From Malaya genurostris (lineage: Eukaryota; Arthropoda; Insecta; Diptera; Culicidae): a stretch of DNA of 64,000 nucleotides. The notes under the pieces are model-generated. The model did not search any database. It was given only the letters and a program-made list of their open reading frames with translations, and was not told the origin of the DNA. Each line of letters starts with the position of its first letter. Position 1 is the stretch's first letter. The stretch is taken from positions 105,421,128 through 105,485,127 of the forward strand of contig NC_080571.1 of assembly GCF_030247185.1 (NCBI RefSeq), written 5' to 3'. Positions 1 through 10,241 of this stretch are shown one piece after another. The translations under genes and the position numbers were made by a program.

Positions 1-677
1 GGGTTACGTTGGATGGTTTCGTTGAAGGGGATACTTCCCTGTTGTTGGTGACTGTCACAGGTGTACTGGGGTTGCTTGGGGTTGATGTGAAGGAAGCACC
101 GTTGTCCTTTGGTATAGTTGTCTCCTTGTCCGGTTTATCACATGGCTTACTGTAGTGAACAGCTTTTTGGCAATATTGACATGTGGCCATCTGATTGTTA
201 TAGGTAACAAGTGATTTGCACGGTATTCTTGTATACTGACCGAATGTCACATAAGAAGGTATAGGCCTCCTCAAGCGCATACGTAACAAACGTACGCCAT
301 TTAGAATACCGGGGAAAAATTCTTTCACTTTTCTTTTTCGATAGAGAAAATCTCTCCGTATTGGGACATGGTATGGCGAATATAAGGATCGATGACGCTT
401 GAGGGAAGATCATGCACACGCACTTCTATAGCACTATCTTCCATATATACTGGAATGTTGTACTTGATATTTTCATGCTCCACATAGTGCACATATAAAC
501 AACATTATTGGTCTTATTGCATTGAAGTAAATGCACACGTTTAATGTCAAGATGCATTTGCTCCTTAAGTAAACCTTCAAGTTCTCGTATCGAAGGTCAA
601 ATTTTGCACTATCTGAGGTCAACAATAATTGCATTCTTTCGTACCGGCGGTAACTTTTGTTCGTTTGGTTCACTCAT
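1..677 (-). mobile_element. Decayed non-LTR retrotransposon ORF1 (gag-like, zinc knuckle)
   Basis: Read on the minus strand from an ATG at 677, the frames give a patchwork of gag-like ORF1 protein of the kind found in mosquito non-LTR elements. An N-terminal stretch with 'LPPVRKNAIIVDLR' is followed by stops, then 'LLKEQMHLDIKRVHLLQC', then a mid-domain 'VYMEDSAIEVRVHDLPSS', and finally a CX2CX4HX4C zinc knuckle (C-QY-C-QKAV-H-YSKP-C) around 139-187. At least two frameshifts and two stops interrupt it, one of them near 320, so it is not functional. It lies in the intron of the ABCB6 gene in the same orientation and continues off the left edge. Family-level placement comes from remembered ORF1 architecture, not from a search. 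Confidence 0.7.
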
Positions 678-1008
678 TTTCGAGGTCTATTGTTCACTAC
701 ACAATACTGTACTTGGTTTCTTCTGTCCCTAACGTAAGCGGTTTTGTTTTATCGACTGACTTGGATGAGATGTAAACCCGAACTGTTGCGCATTAGTTGA
801 TTTTTATCATTCAATTTACAATCCTGAAAGACAATCAATAACATGGAAGAAGAAAACATTCCAAATAAAACGTTTTTCCGAATTTAGACGGAAATTGATA
901 GGTTGAATGAAGAGATAATTTAGTAAAATAGAGTAATCAGAAGTGAATTATTACAATCAGTTAGATATTGAAAATATCTAATCACTGAAAGAAAAAAAAA
1001 ACTCCTGC

Positions 1009-1160
1009 AATTGTCGCCGTTTACGACATGGAAGCAGAAACCCAGTGGATCTATTCTTGATTCATTTTTTTTCGCCAGATTTCACACGGCATCTAGGCTG
1101 GTACTGTCCGGAGAGAGCTAATAGGTACTATCAATCTCCTAGTGGACCCCAGCCCCTATT
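1009..1160 (-). repeat. Fragment shared with 30285-30490 (probable non-LTR 5' region)
   Basis: The stretch containing 'tttacgacatgg', 'cagtggatc', 'cacacggc' and 'atctaggctg' matches 30285-30490, with an internal deletion between the last two words. At 30285 the same sequence lies just upstream, in minus orientation, of reverse-transcriptase remains. Here it lies upstream of an ORF1 remnant. I infer that it is the 5' region of one non-LTR family. Nothing is recognisable between 678 and 1008 or between 1161 and 1812, which belong to the ABCB6 intron. Confidence 0.5.
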
Positions 1161-1812
1161 TAACAACTGTTTCGAGAATTAAAAAAAACAGTTGGTACAA
1201 GTGTATTGCGGCCGGGGGAATTACTTTGAGGGGGACGAAATAGATTGCCTCTGTACATTGTCTTAAACACATTCGACAGGAAGATGGACGACGCATTTTC
1301 CATAAAGTACCTAATATATATGGAAGAATTTGATTTTCATTTAAAAAAAAACAAATTTATCATTTGACTGCTAATCTCTTTTACATTCGAAAAGAAATTT
1401 TTTCAATGTATTCGAACAGTTGATTCGCAACATTAAACTGACAAAGCCAAACCACGGCATTTCGTCCATTCGTCTGTTAACGAGAATGGAACTTTTCGTT
1501 CGTACAAATGATGTTCGAATCGTTCGAAACTAAGCTGTCGTACATTCTAGCATATGATTAATCACAACATCTTGAGTGATTTTGTCATGGGTTAGCATTT
1601 ATTTGAAGAGGTTTACTGAGGTTGTTTTCTATGGAGAATAGTTCCATTAGCAGAACAATCTTCTCAATTAGAAAACTACGAATTAGAACTTCGTTTCTAG
1701 GGTAATTTCGGCGCAAATTTTTCTTGTCTTTTTTCGAATTTATCTATCGGTTACAATTAGTACACTGTGAAATCGAACTTGTTCAAAATGTTATAGACTT
1801 TGCAATACTCAC

Positions 1813-3034
1813 CAATGTACAGTGCCATCGTGACAAACACGATTAATCCGAACCACCAGTTGAATGCCAGAATAAAGAACACCACCGCAATGAGAATGTC
1901 CACAATGGTCGGTGTGATTGAGAACAGAATATAGTTCAGCAGATTGTTGATACTGTCGGTTCCGCGATCCATCACCCGTAGGACTTCACCTGTTTTACGG
2001 TTCAGGTGCCATCGCAACGATAAGCTGTGCAGATGTCGGAAAAGTTCCACCTCGATTTCACGGGTTGTATACTGCTGAATTCGAATCCACAGAAAACTAC
2101 GCAAATTGTTCAGCAAGCCCATAGAGCCGGTTCCACCTCCCTGTAGAAACTTGAAACCGACGTACAGTAGGATCCAATCCCAACGGAAAACGGTTGGTTT
2201 CTCCGACAGACTATCCACAATCTTTTTGTTGTAGATCGGAACGTATAGATTGATAATGCGTCCGGAAAGCAGTAGTCCGAAACAGAATACGACTCGGACC
2301 TGAAGTAAGGCATCCTTTTTGGGCCACAAAAATGGCATTAAGGTGCGCATCTTCTGCCACCCATTCCGAAATGTTGATCTGTTCTCTTGTTCCTGTCGAA
2401 GGTTTTCATATTCGTCGTTGAGCTGAGCAGACGTTATGGCCGGAGCCTTCAGACCGATAACAAATACAAACAGAGTTGCCGTGTAGCGCATAACGAACAA
2501 CGTGAATTCGACTTTGTCTCTGATAGTACTGAGATGGAACCACGCTTTCTCGTAGTTTAGATTGACAAACAGTACGTTTTGAGCGATGAATAGTAGGGTC
2601 CAAAATATCAACAAAACCAAACCGTGCCCATGCGTTGGTACCGAAGGCAGCAAATAGTAACGCTCCTTCACCAACAGTATAATTGAGTAGGGATACACAA
2701 ACAACATAACACATACCGAGAAGATCATGAAACCGTACACCTGAGCGTCTTCAAATACGAATCCTTCCAGTATGAAGCGCATCACGGCTAGCAGCGGCAA
2801 TAGTACCAACAAAAACAGCTGGAAATTGTACATCTTTGAACGACTGATCTGAGCTGGATTGATCTCCGTTGCGTAGCGTCGGTACATAATTAGCTGAATG
2901 GAACCGAAGATCAGTAGAAAACTACCGATTGTGGCGGCCGATACGGTGTCCAGAAAGCATTGTGAGATGCCATGATTATACCAGATAATTGACATTGACA
3001 CATTGGTCGGGCAAAATTGTAACGGATGTTGCAT
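1813..3034 (-). CDS. ABCB6: ABCB6/HMT-1-type ABC half-transporter, 5' coding exon (partial)
   Basis: This exon encodes residues 1-407 of a protein resembling ABCB6 (Drosophila HMT-1), a haem/porphyrin and metal-conjugate exporter of mitochondrial or endolysosomal membranes. The N-terminus has an NVS glycosylation site at residue 11 and the family-typical 'WYNHGISQCFLDT'. A five-helix TMD0 follows, then a hydrophilic linker, then the start of the ABC transmembrane domain ('LYVPIYNKKIVDSL'). The Walker A/B cassette would lie in later exons left of the window. The exon ends at 1813 before a donor gtgagt; the open frame past it is intronic. The ATG at 3034 follows an acceptor (ttgcag, exon from 3062), so a 28-nt leader precedes it. 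A non-coding first exon may end near 3639 at a gtaattg donor. The identification is from remembered family sequence. Confidence 0.88.
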
Positions 3035-3062
3035 CTTCGATTTGTTCAGCGCAAGGCCACGT

Positions 3063-4312
3063 CTGCAAGATATCGGAAAGAAAGAAGCAACATTAGGAAA
3101 CCTGGCTCGATATTACAAGAGCGATAAGGATTTAAGGATTGTATTAGTGTTGATAGTAGCTATCTGAGGTGAGATGAGTTCATACGCACAGGTAACATAA
3201 TTGAAATTTGCACTTACATTCGTGAGTATGTATGAAGTGAGTGTAGTAATGAATAAACAATTTAGCACCATTAATTTCGAAGATAACATCACTAGATGAG
3301 ACCTAATTAACAATACGTGCGATTGGACCGAATTGACGAATACTATAATCACGTATAATCTAATTGAGCAGATAGATGTTAGGGGTATAGCCGGCCAATC
3401 GACTCTCTATTCTAAATTCCTCTTAGCTGATTGAGCAGGAACGTTTGATATACAAGTTGTTACATCATGAACAAGTAAGCAAACTAACAAAACGAAACAG
3501 TTTCCTCTCCCAACGGATACAAGCACACCAACAGCAATTGCGGGTTGTCACACAAGTACACTTATCAAATTAACAGGACACGAAGAAAGTGCAGGTTGTT
3601 GTTCATTCTACAAAGAAATTTCATAACCAGTGCAATTACCTTCTTACTGCAAACGAAACTTCGTAATTTCACTTTTTGTCGGTGTAAATTTTGTAGAGAA
3701 TAGGCACTTTGGAACAATTTTTATTACGGGAATACCGCAAATATTATTGGTTTAACAAGGTGACAGCACAAACTTCATCGTTGTTTTATTATTGATGCAC
3801 GATAACACGTCTGTTTTGAAAAACGATCGGCTAGAGAATGAGTTTTATTTTTTTTAAGCCGAACTGAGCTCGATGAAGTGCATTGCGATGCACTATTAGG
3901 TTTTTTATCGTGACGACACAAATGAACAAGTATTCATCCTTGACAGTTCAGCGGTACTGTTTACAAACAAGCTTAAACAAAAATCGAAGAGCACATCTAA
4001 AACAATCATCTTTACACTTTGCAACTAGTCACATTTATTTAATAAATATCAAAAACGAACCGTATTCAATCGTGAACAACTGTTTTAAAACTTCATTTAG
4101 GCGATACAGACCGTAAATGGTCTGATCCAATTTGTCAATAAACAAACAAAAGAAATTTCTGTTTACAAACAGTACTGCTGGACTGTCAAAAAGTGTTCAT
4201 CCGATTGAGGTTAGCAGTGACGGTAAAAAACCTAATTGTTGCAGTGACAGTTCTGTTTGATCAACCGGTTCTGCACGCTTAGAAAAAATTCACAAATGGA
4301 TGTTATAAATAA
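3063..4312. other. Upstream region of ABCB6; no coding gene seen
   Basis: AT-rich DNA upstream of the ABCB6 coding exon. It probably holds the first intron (3063 to about 3638), a short non-coding exon and the promoter. Short frames at 3113-3352 and 3883-4116 have no recognisable domain and no codon signature, and I leave them out. No clear TATA box or initiator could be assigned. Confidence 0.4.
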
Positions 4313-4800
4313 GAAAAATCTCGGTTGATTTTTCAGAAGGCCGATTATAAAGGTTTTCTTGGATTTCACAGTTCGAAGTGAACATTTCAAAAGGGCCTTA
4401 AAACAATTGACAGATTCTCTTTGTTTACTCTCTCTTTCGATTATATCTGTGTTGCGTAATAACGTTACATGTATGATACTATTAGAAAGCTGGAGATATT
4501 GTATTTCATTCTATATGCAAATTTGGTAAGTGAACGTGAAAATTTAGGTGTTATTTACAGAAGAGAAAGTAATGCCCTGTTTACACTTCTGCTGGCTGCC
4601 AGCATGCTGGTGTCAGTGTACTGCCCTCTTAGGAAAAAACGTTCAACTGTGGTCCAATGATCCAAAGTATTAGACCAACGAAGGACCACCGTTGAACGTT
4701 TTTTTCCTAAGAGGGCAGTACACTGACACCAGCATGCTGGCAGTCAGCAGAAGTGTAAACGAGGCATAAACAAAGAGAATGTCTCATTGGTTTATGTGCC
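4313..4800. repeat. Diverged MITE copy (family of 14513-14765) hosting a younger MITE
   Basis: It begins with 'tctcggttgatttttc', the terminus of the 253-255 bp MITE family seen at 14513 and 32227. It then carries that family's internal words: 'ttgtttactctctctttcgatta' at 4420-4443 and 'agaagagaaagtaa', the latter interrupted by the palindromic element at 4575-4766 and resuming as 'aacaaagaga'. A closer relative of the 4380-4550 part lies at 30983-31165. The right end is diverged and not defined. Confidence 0.5.
4575..4766. mobile_element. Hairpin (Tourist-like) MITE with TAA target-site duplication
   Basis: 192 bp that is almost entirely one inverted repeat. The left arm starts TGCCCTGTTTACACTTCTGC and the right arm reads back as TGCCTCGTTTACACTTCTGC, with arms of about 90 bp that differ by only a few bases. 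The flanks are TAA (4572-4574) and TAA (4767-4769). The unoccupied sequence 'gaaagtaaacaaag' is present at 8175, 14701 and 32418, which confirms the insertion point. A 3-bp TWA duplication is the habit of PIF/Harbinger (Tourist) elements; the superfamily is inferred from that alone. Such a hairpin can also be a source of small RNA if transcribed. Confidence 0.85.
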
Positions 4801-4839
4801 CAATTATGTGGAATGTTCACGTCGAGTTCTGTTTGAAAG

Positions 4840-4995
4840 TCGAAATCTTCGGCCCACTTGTACGCGGCGGGCAGATTTCCCCCCAGACGGCTGGCTATGT
4901 CTGCCAGCCATTTTTGCCGGAATTCTGCCAGAATTCCGGCAAAAAGTCTGGCAACAATGCAACAACCGTTTCCGGCAGAGAATTTCACCTAGCGG
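4840..4995. repeat. Short palindrome-rich segment
   Basis: It contains 'tgccggaattctgccagaat' and its near-inverse within 40 bp, and words also found near 8050-8110 ('gccagccat', 'gccagaattc'). No TSD could be placed. Probably a piece of an old element. Confidence 0.3.
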
Positions 4996-5018
4996 TTATT
5001 AACGGTTCTTTTCTGTCG

Positions 5019-5673
5019 CCCACATTATCGAAATGACGGAATGCGTAATGAATTCTTACTCGACTGCATGATTTTTCAGTGCCCGATCGGTTCAGTGCTA
5101 GAATTTTCGCCTGAGTTGGCAGCTCGATCAACCTGATTGACAGTGACATTATAAATGTCATTGAATATTCGCTCATTTTATGAATGTGTTAGTGTGAAAT
5201 TTAAGCGACTTAAGCCATTTCACTACACTCCAGCTAGAGGAATGGATGATGCTGACTAAGGTAGGCCGTTTTGTTAATTTCCAGCGAATTTCAATAGTTT
5301 ATATTGGGATTCTAAGAAGAACTGATTATTTACTAGTTCTGTATATCCGAAAAACATGAAGTTTTAAATTTGTATATTCAGTAATATGTTTTCGTTTAAA
5401 AATAAACTGAAAATCAGCACGAAAACGTGCAAAATCAGGAAAGAAGAAGAAGAAGAAGAAGACGAATTGACAATTCAGTCCGCATCTTCTCACTCAATTC
5501 CGAATGATTTCCGAATCAACCGGTTGTAGGCGAACCGGTTCATTCGGAATCGGTTGTTGCACTGGAGTTGGAATTGATTCGGAATTCATTATGATTTCCA
5601 CATGAAATTCCGAATGAAAATTTCTCGCCGATTCGGAATTGATTCGGAATCCATTCGGATCTGATAATGTGGG
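5019..5673. mobile_element. Non-autonomous TIR element, copy 1 (655 bp)
   Basis: The ends read CCCACATTATC at the left and GATAATGTGGG at the right, an 11-bp perfect terminal inverted repeat. The element has no coding capacity and includes a GAA microsatellite near 5442-5462. The right 190 bp is a run of 'attcggaat'-type words. The same order of blocks recurs at 13249-15160 (interrupted by other elements) and, inverted and internally deleted, at 16676-16920. This is the uninterrupted reference copy that lets the insertions in copy 2 be read. The TSD is unclear (perhaps CG). Confidence 0.65.
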
Positions 5674-5693
5674 CGGGTTTTTGCCATACCCCA

Positions 5694-5885
5694 CTTAGAA
5701 AAAAACGTTCAACGGTGTTCCTTCATTGGTCCAATACGTTGAATCATTGGTCCAATGAAAGTCCAATCAATCGTTCAACGGGAGGCCAACACGAGACCTT
5801 CGTTTGCCGATTTCGAAACAGACCGTTGAACCGAATTCCATTTTCTTCGTTCAACAAACCCGGCAGACAGAGGTCCATTGTTGAG
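5694..5885. repeat. Repeat related to the arms of the 4575 hairpin MITE
   Basis: 'cttagaaaaaaacgttcaac' followed by several 'ggtccaat' and 'gttcaac' words matches the inner arm of the hairpin MITE (4630-4700) and also 17665-17750. Probably a diverged member of that MITE family; no ends or TSD identified. Positions 5886-5993 show nothing further. Confidence 0.35.
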
Positions 5886-6000
5886 CCATTTTTAATATGA
5901 GATGTTGGAGCCCCGTTAGACTAGTTTTACTGGACAATTTCCGAAGTTCTTTCTACTTATTTTTTTAAACTAACACTACATACCTGTACAATACTTCTAC

Positions 6001-7554
6001 CAAATACAAATTATAATACGGAATACTTCGATAAATTTTCAAGGATACATTTTGCATCGTGCGGTACACTGTCAGAGTGACAATGTACTTTAACAAATTT
6101 TCTGTAAAACTAGCAACGCTGAAGTACAAATTGTCGAAAAGGCTGCGTATCCATGGATATTGTTTATTATTGTTTATATTCGGCGAAAAAAAAATTTCAG
6201 CAGGTAAAATACTATTTAAAATGTTACAATAATAATCTGTTTTCAGACACTAAGAAGCAAATATTGGACTATATTGGCATCAAATAACTTCGTATGGCTG
6301 ATGGTGTGATATTATTCTATTTCGTTCTATATTATTGATGCCACAGAAATCGGAACTCTGTTAATATCATAAGGCTCCCTCACACACAAAATCAATGATA
6401 GATTTTGATTACATCTTTTTCCAAACTTCCAAACCGGTTGATCATGGAATACGTCGCACAAATCTATTTCTTATTTGGTAATCGCTTACAATGTAAAATC
6501 TCATTTTGAAAGAGTGAATTCATTTTATACAATTAAAAAAATGTACGGCTACGTACGTAAACCGTTTTTTTTCTTCAAACTAATGTATCTGTCTTGTTTA
6601 TAAATAATTCTAAATCATTGTATAAATCTGAAGATAAAGCCTTTATTAGTATTTCACAAATAAATCGAAGTGGACGATAATTAGCCTTTAATATAATAAC
6701 TACTCCGAGGATCGATTTGTATGATAGCTATATTCATTTAATTATTAGACTCTATATTACACTCTCAACTCGCCGGAAACGTTTCTTTGGATTCTGTTTT
6801 CTGAAGAAATAATACAATTATCTCTTATAGCACGTAATGAGCATATACAAATTTCTAACCAAATGATGTAAGGATTAGAAACTATTTTGAAGTAAACATC
6901 AGTTTATTAAAAATAACTGAAATTTCAATCGTACAAGATACACAGAGGTTTTTCTTTTCGAAGATTCTTCTCAATGGCCAGTTATCTCGAACAATTTCAA
7001 GATTTGAAATAACAACATCGCTTGGAAAGAGTATCGAAATTTTTATGTTCTGCCGTCTTACATGTAGCAAGTTGTAAGTGCAAATGCGTAAGTTCCCTCA
7101 AATGAATGCCTTCCTGATTTTGTTCATGCTTTCTTGAATAATATTTCATCCGACCGGAAACGTAGCAACGAAACCAGTTACTGTACAAAACTTATACTGG
7201 AAAATAATTTGATAACCTATCAGAACATTTAACTCATCTTTATTTATCTTAATACCGATATTTTGAGGTTCAAAGAACGTCTTCGAAGACTGGTTAGCTG
7301 AGCAGTGGCATTGAACTTGTTATTTTTCATGGCATGAACTTGTTATTTTTCATTTGGTTATGAAAACAAACGAAAATAACGTGATCAAAAAACTCATAGC
7401 AACATAATATAGAGTTGCCAGTAATGAACATTTATGTTAATTTTCACATGTCAAGACTGAATGGAAGAACAGGCTAGGCTAAATTGATCCTTAGGTGAAC
7501 CAAATAATAACGATCCGTTTGTATGGGACCTAGGGGTATTATTATTTGTATTTG
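6001..7554. mobile_element. 7-bp-TSD TIR element, copy 1 (1554 bp)
   Basis: The left end is CAAATACAAATTATAATAC and the right end, inverted, is CAAATACAAATAATAATAC, a 19-bp TIR with one mismatch. It is flanked by the exact 7-bp duplication CTTCTAC (5994-6000 and 7555-7561). The subterminal blocks 'aaattttcaagga', 'catcgtgcggtacactgtca' and, on the right, 'gctaggctaaattgatc' and 'ggtattatta' are shared with 10242-11777 and 13365-13908. The interior (about 6190-7440) is not shared and has no recognised protein. A possible intron (donor near 6202, acceptor near 6246) would join a 37-codon frame, so this copy may also carry foreign sequence. Confidence 0.85.
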
Positions 7555-8119
7555 CTTCTACTTCACGTAGAACAACAACAAATCTTCTTTCTGTATATAG
7601 GTGACACCAAGATTTCACAATATTTTTCCAAGAGAAAAAAACAACAACAAACCGTTCCAGCAAATTTAACGAATATTTCGTGCAATATGTCGTTCAACAA
7701 GCGCTCAAAGACCAACAAAATAGAACGGCCTGCTGAGAGGGACAAGATTGGCAGAACCGTTTTGAATCGGTTCTACATTTTAAGCGTCTTGGTTTTATTT
7801 TTTAAATAAAAGATACATATGAAATACATATCAAGTATATACTAATCATGGAAAATGTTATTACCAATAACATTGCTTTCTCACTACCAAACATACCCTT
7901 ATTTCAATCTCATTTACCTCGTCTCAAGATTCTTTTTTGGTACGTACATGCGGGACTGACAAATATCAAATGAAGTCGAATAAAAAAAAAGAAAAAAGAG
8001 GAGGGAAATAAACAAGACACGTACCGCGAGATAATGACGCAATTTTGCCTGGACAATTTTGACAGCAGCCGGAATGCAGCCAGCCATCTGACGGTTGCCA
8101 GAATTCCTCACAAGCGGGG

Positions 8120-8250
8120 GGTATCATTTTATGTAAAACGTTGTGTGATAAACGTGGAAACCTATTGGTAATTGTTAGAAGAGAAAGTAAACAAAGAGAA
8201 ACTGTCTATTGCTCTTAACGGCCTTCTGAAAAATCAATCAGAAATGTAAA
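8120..8250. repeat. Right-half fragment of the 253-bp MITE family
   Basis: 'gtgataaacgtggaaacc', 'agaagagaaagtaaacaaag' and the terminal 'gaaaaatcaatcag' match the right half of the elements at 14513-14765 and 32227-32481. The left half is missing. Confidence 0.5.
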
Positions 8251-8260
8251 ATATCTCTAA

Positions 8261-8868
8261 AGCAGCCCATACATCTTCAGTTTCCGTACAGTTCAAATGA
8301 CGGAATAAAAAACTGTACGATTAACTGAACTGAGCGTGTGTGGTGCCTATTCAGTTTTGAGTATTTTCTTCATGTCAGTTTCATCAGTTTGTTTCCATGG
8401 ATCAGACCCTGTCAGCTTGGAGCGAAATCAATCTTCAGTTCAGCAACGCCATCGCACGGCATCACATTCAACATATCATGTCAATTGTATGGGTGCGCAG
8501 CCCTGCTATTTTGGCGCGCACGAATTTGACATTTCTCTCCCCTACTTATATGTATGAGATTCGATGCGGACTCACCTGAGGGCGACATGCTCGCAAAAGA
8601 GGATGTTGCCAATGATTTGTTCGGGAAATGTGAGAGCTGGATATCTTGTTAATATGATGTCTTTGCATGGATGGACATTATTCTGATCAAAAGAAAACTG
8701 ACGGACTGAGCGATTAACTGAAGAACTGATCAGTTAACCGGATGAAACTGAACTCGAGAGCTTCAGTAAAAAAACCAAACATTTAACCGGATGAACTCTT
8801 CAGTCACTTCAGTTAATCGTTCAGTTCACGAGAAACTGTCCGGAAAACTGAGCGTGTATGGACCGCTT
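8261..8868. mobile_element. MITE with AGCRGYCCATACA termini and TAA duplication (608 bp)
   Basis: Left end AGCAGCCCATACA, inverted right end AGCGGTCCATACA, flanked by TAA (8258-8260) and TAA (8869-8871). The interior is filled with variants of 'cagttaactgaac' in both orientations, typical of subterminal transposase-binding repeats. No coding capacity is evident; short frames at 8336-8579 have no domain. The 3-bp TWA duplication suggests a PIF/Harbinger-type MITE, by inference. Confidence 0.7.
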
Positions 8869-9484
8869 AACGGTCGATCTCACCAGTGTCCTGTTTCTTC
8901 TATTTGCATTGCTGAGAACAACGCGAGATAACACACCACTACTGAAAAAATAAAATAAAATAAATACTCACGGATGGGTTGCTGCAGACCAATTTTAGAT
9001 TTTCAGCTTGAATCACACGATTGTGTTGTAAATTTTCACACATTCCATATAAATCTCATAACATAAATCTGACAACGCCGATAATGATATGCAGATGGGT
9101 TTTTGATCGGTTGGCATCGTTTAATTTTGGGCGGTAAATTCGTAGTATCTGTCGCTTGAACATTGTTCAGTTTCGCGAATCAACAATATTTATTAAATAA
9201 CACTTTTCACTAATTAACACACACTTGCCACAGTTGCACCGACGACACGACCTGCCATTCGTCTATTGAAACTGTATCGCAAATTTAACTACCTCTCAGT
9301 AACTGGTAATGTCAAAACTAAGTCGTTTGAAAAATACTGAAACTGGCAACAAGGGGCAAAAATAGTTGATTTTGAATAACAGAGTCATAGTTACCAATGT
9401 TGTTCTGTTGAAAAATAAAAATAGTCTGAAATGGTACCGAAATGTGATTGTGCTAACCGAAAAAATGACTTTATCAGTTATGTT

Positions 9485-10145
9485 CAGAGATGCCATTTAT
9501 ACAGATTTATCTGTATTATACAGATTTTTACATGCTCATACAGATTTAATACAGAGTACAGATTTAATACAGATTACCTCAATTTAATACAGATTTATAC
9601 AGATCTCACAAAAAGTAAGAAAGAAAAAATTGAACTTTTCTGTCTTAGCTATCTTTTAGTATTTGATTCCAGTGACGAGATAAAAGTCTAACAATCAACG
9701 GACAAATCACAAATTAATATGAAAATCTCTTGTGAAATCCATTTATATTATAATTTGGAACCAATTTGAACTGATATTCAAGAAAGCAATGGCATCATGA
9801 AACTTTACTGTCAAACTTAGAGTTGTATGACCTGACTTGAGGTTGCATATTGGGCGTTGAAATTTTATGTCAAATTATAAAGTCAACATTTTCAAACTAG
9901 GTAAATATATGGAATTACGATTGAATTGTTGTGGATAAAAAAAAACTGTGACATTTAGTTGTTAAATATTCTTGTGAGTGCGGCAATGACTGATTGAATC
10001 TATCATCCTACAACCACAATCTATTGAAACAACATCTTTTAGCATAATTTTGTTGTAAGTATTTCATTTTATTGTGAATACAGATTAATATAGACTTTTT
10101 ATGCAAAGCAATACAGATTTTCTATGAAAATATCTGGCATCTCTG
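9485..10145. mobile_element. hAT-like non-autonomous element (661 bp), 8-bp TSD
   Basis: It starts CAGAGATGCCA and ends TGGCATCTCTG, flanked by the exact 8-bp duplication GTTATGTT (9477-9484 and 10146-10153). Both subterminal regions repeat 'atacagattt' many times (9500-9605 and 10080-10125). An 8-bp TSD with CAG-starting termini is the pattern of the hAT superfamily. No transposase is present. The same TIR is carried by the smaller element at 22389-22690. Confidence 0.85.
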
Positions 10146-10241
10146 GTTATGTTCCTGGTAGGGTGTTCATAAAATATGCATTATCGGCAGCTTTTTTAAA
10201 ATCATTATTTATTTTTCAGGTTACCCGTTCGGAAGCCGAAC

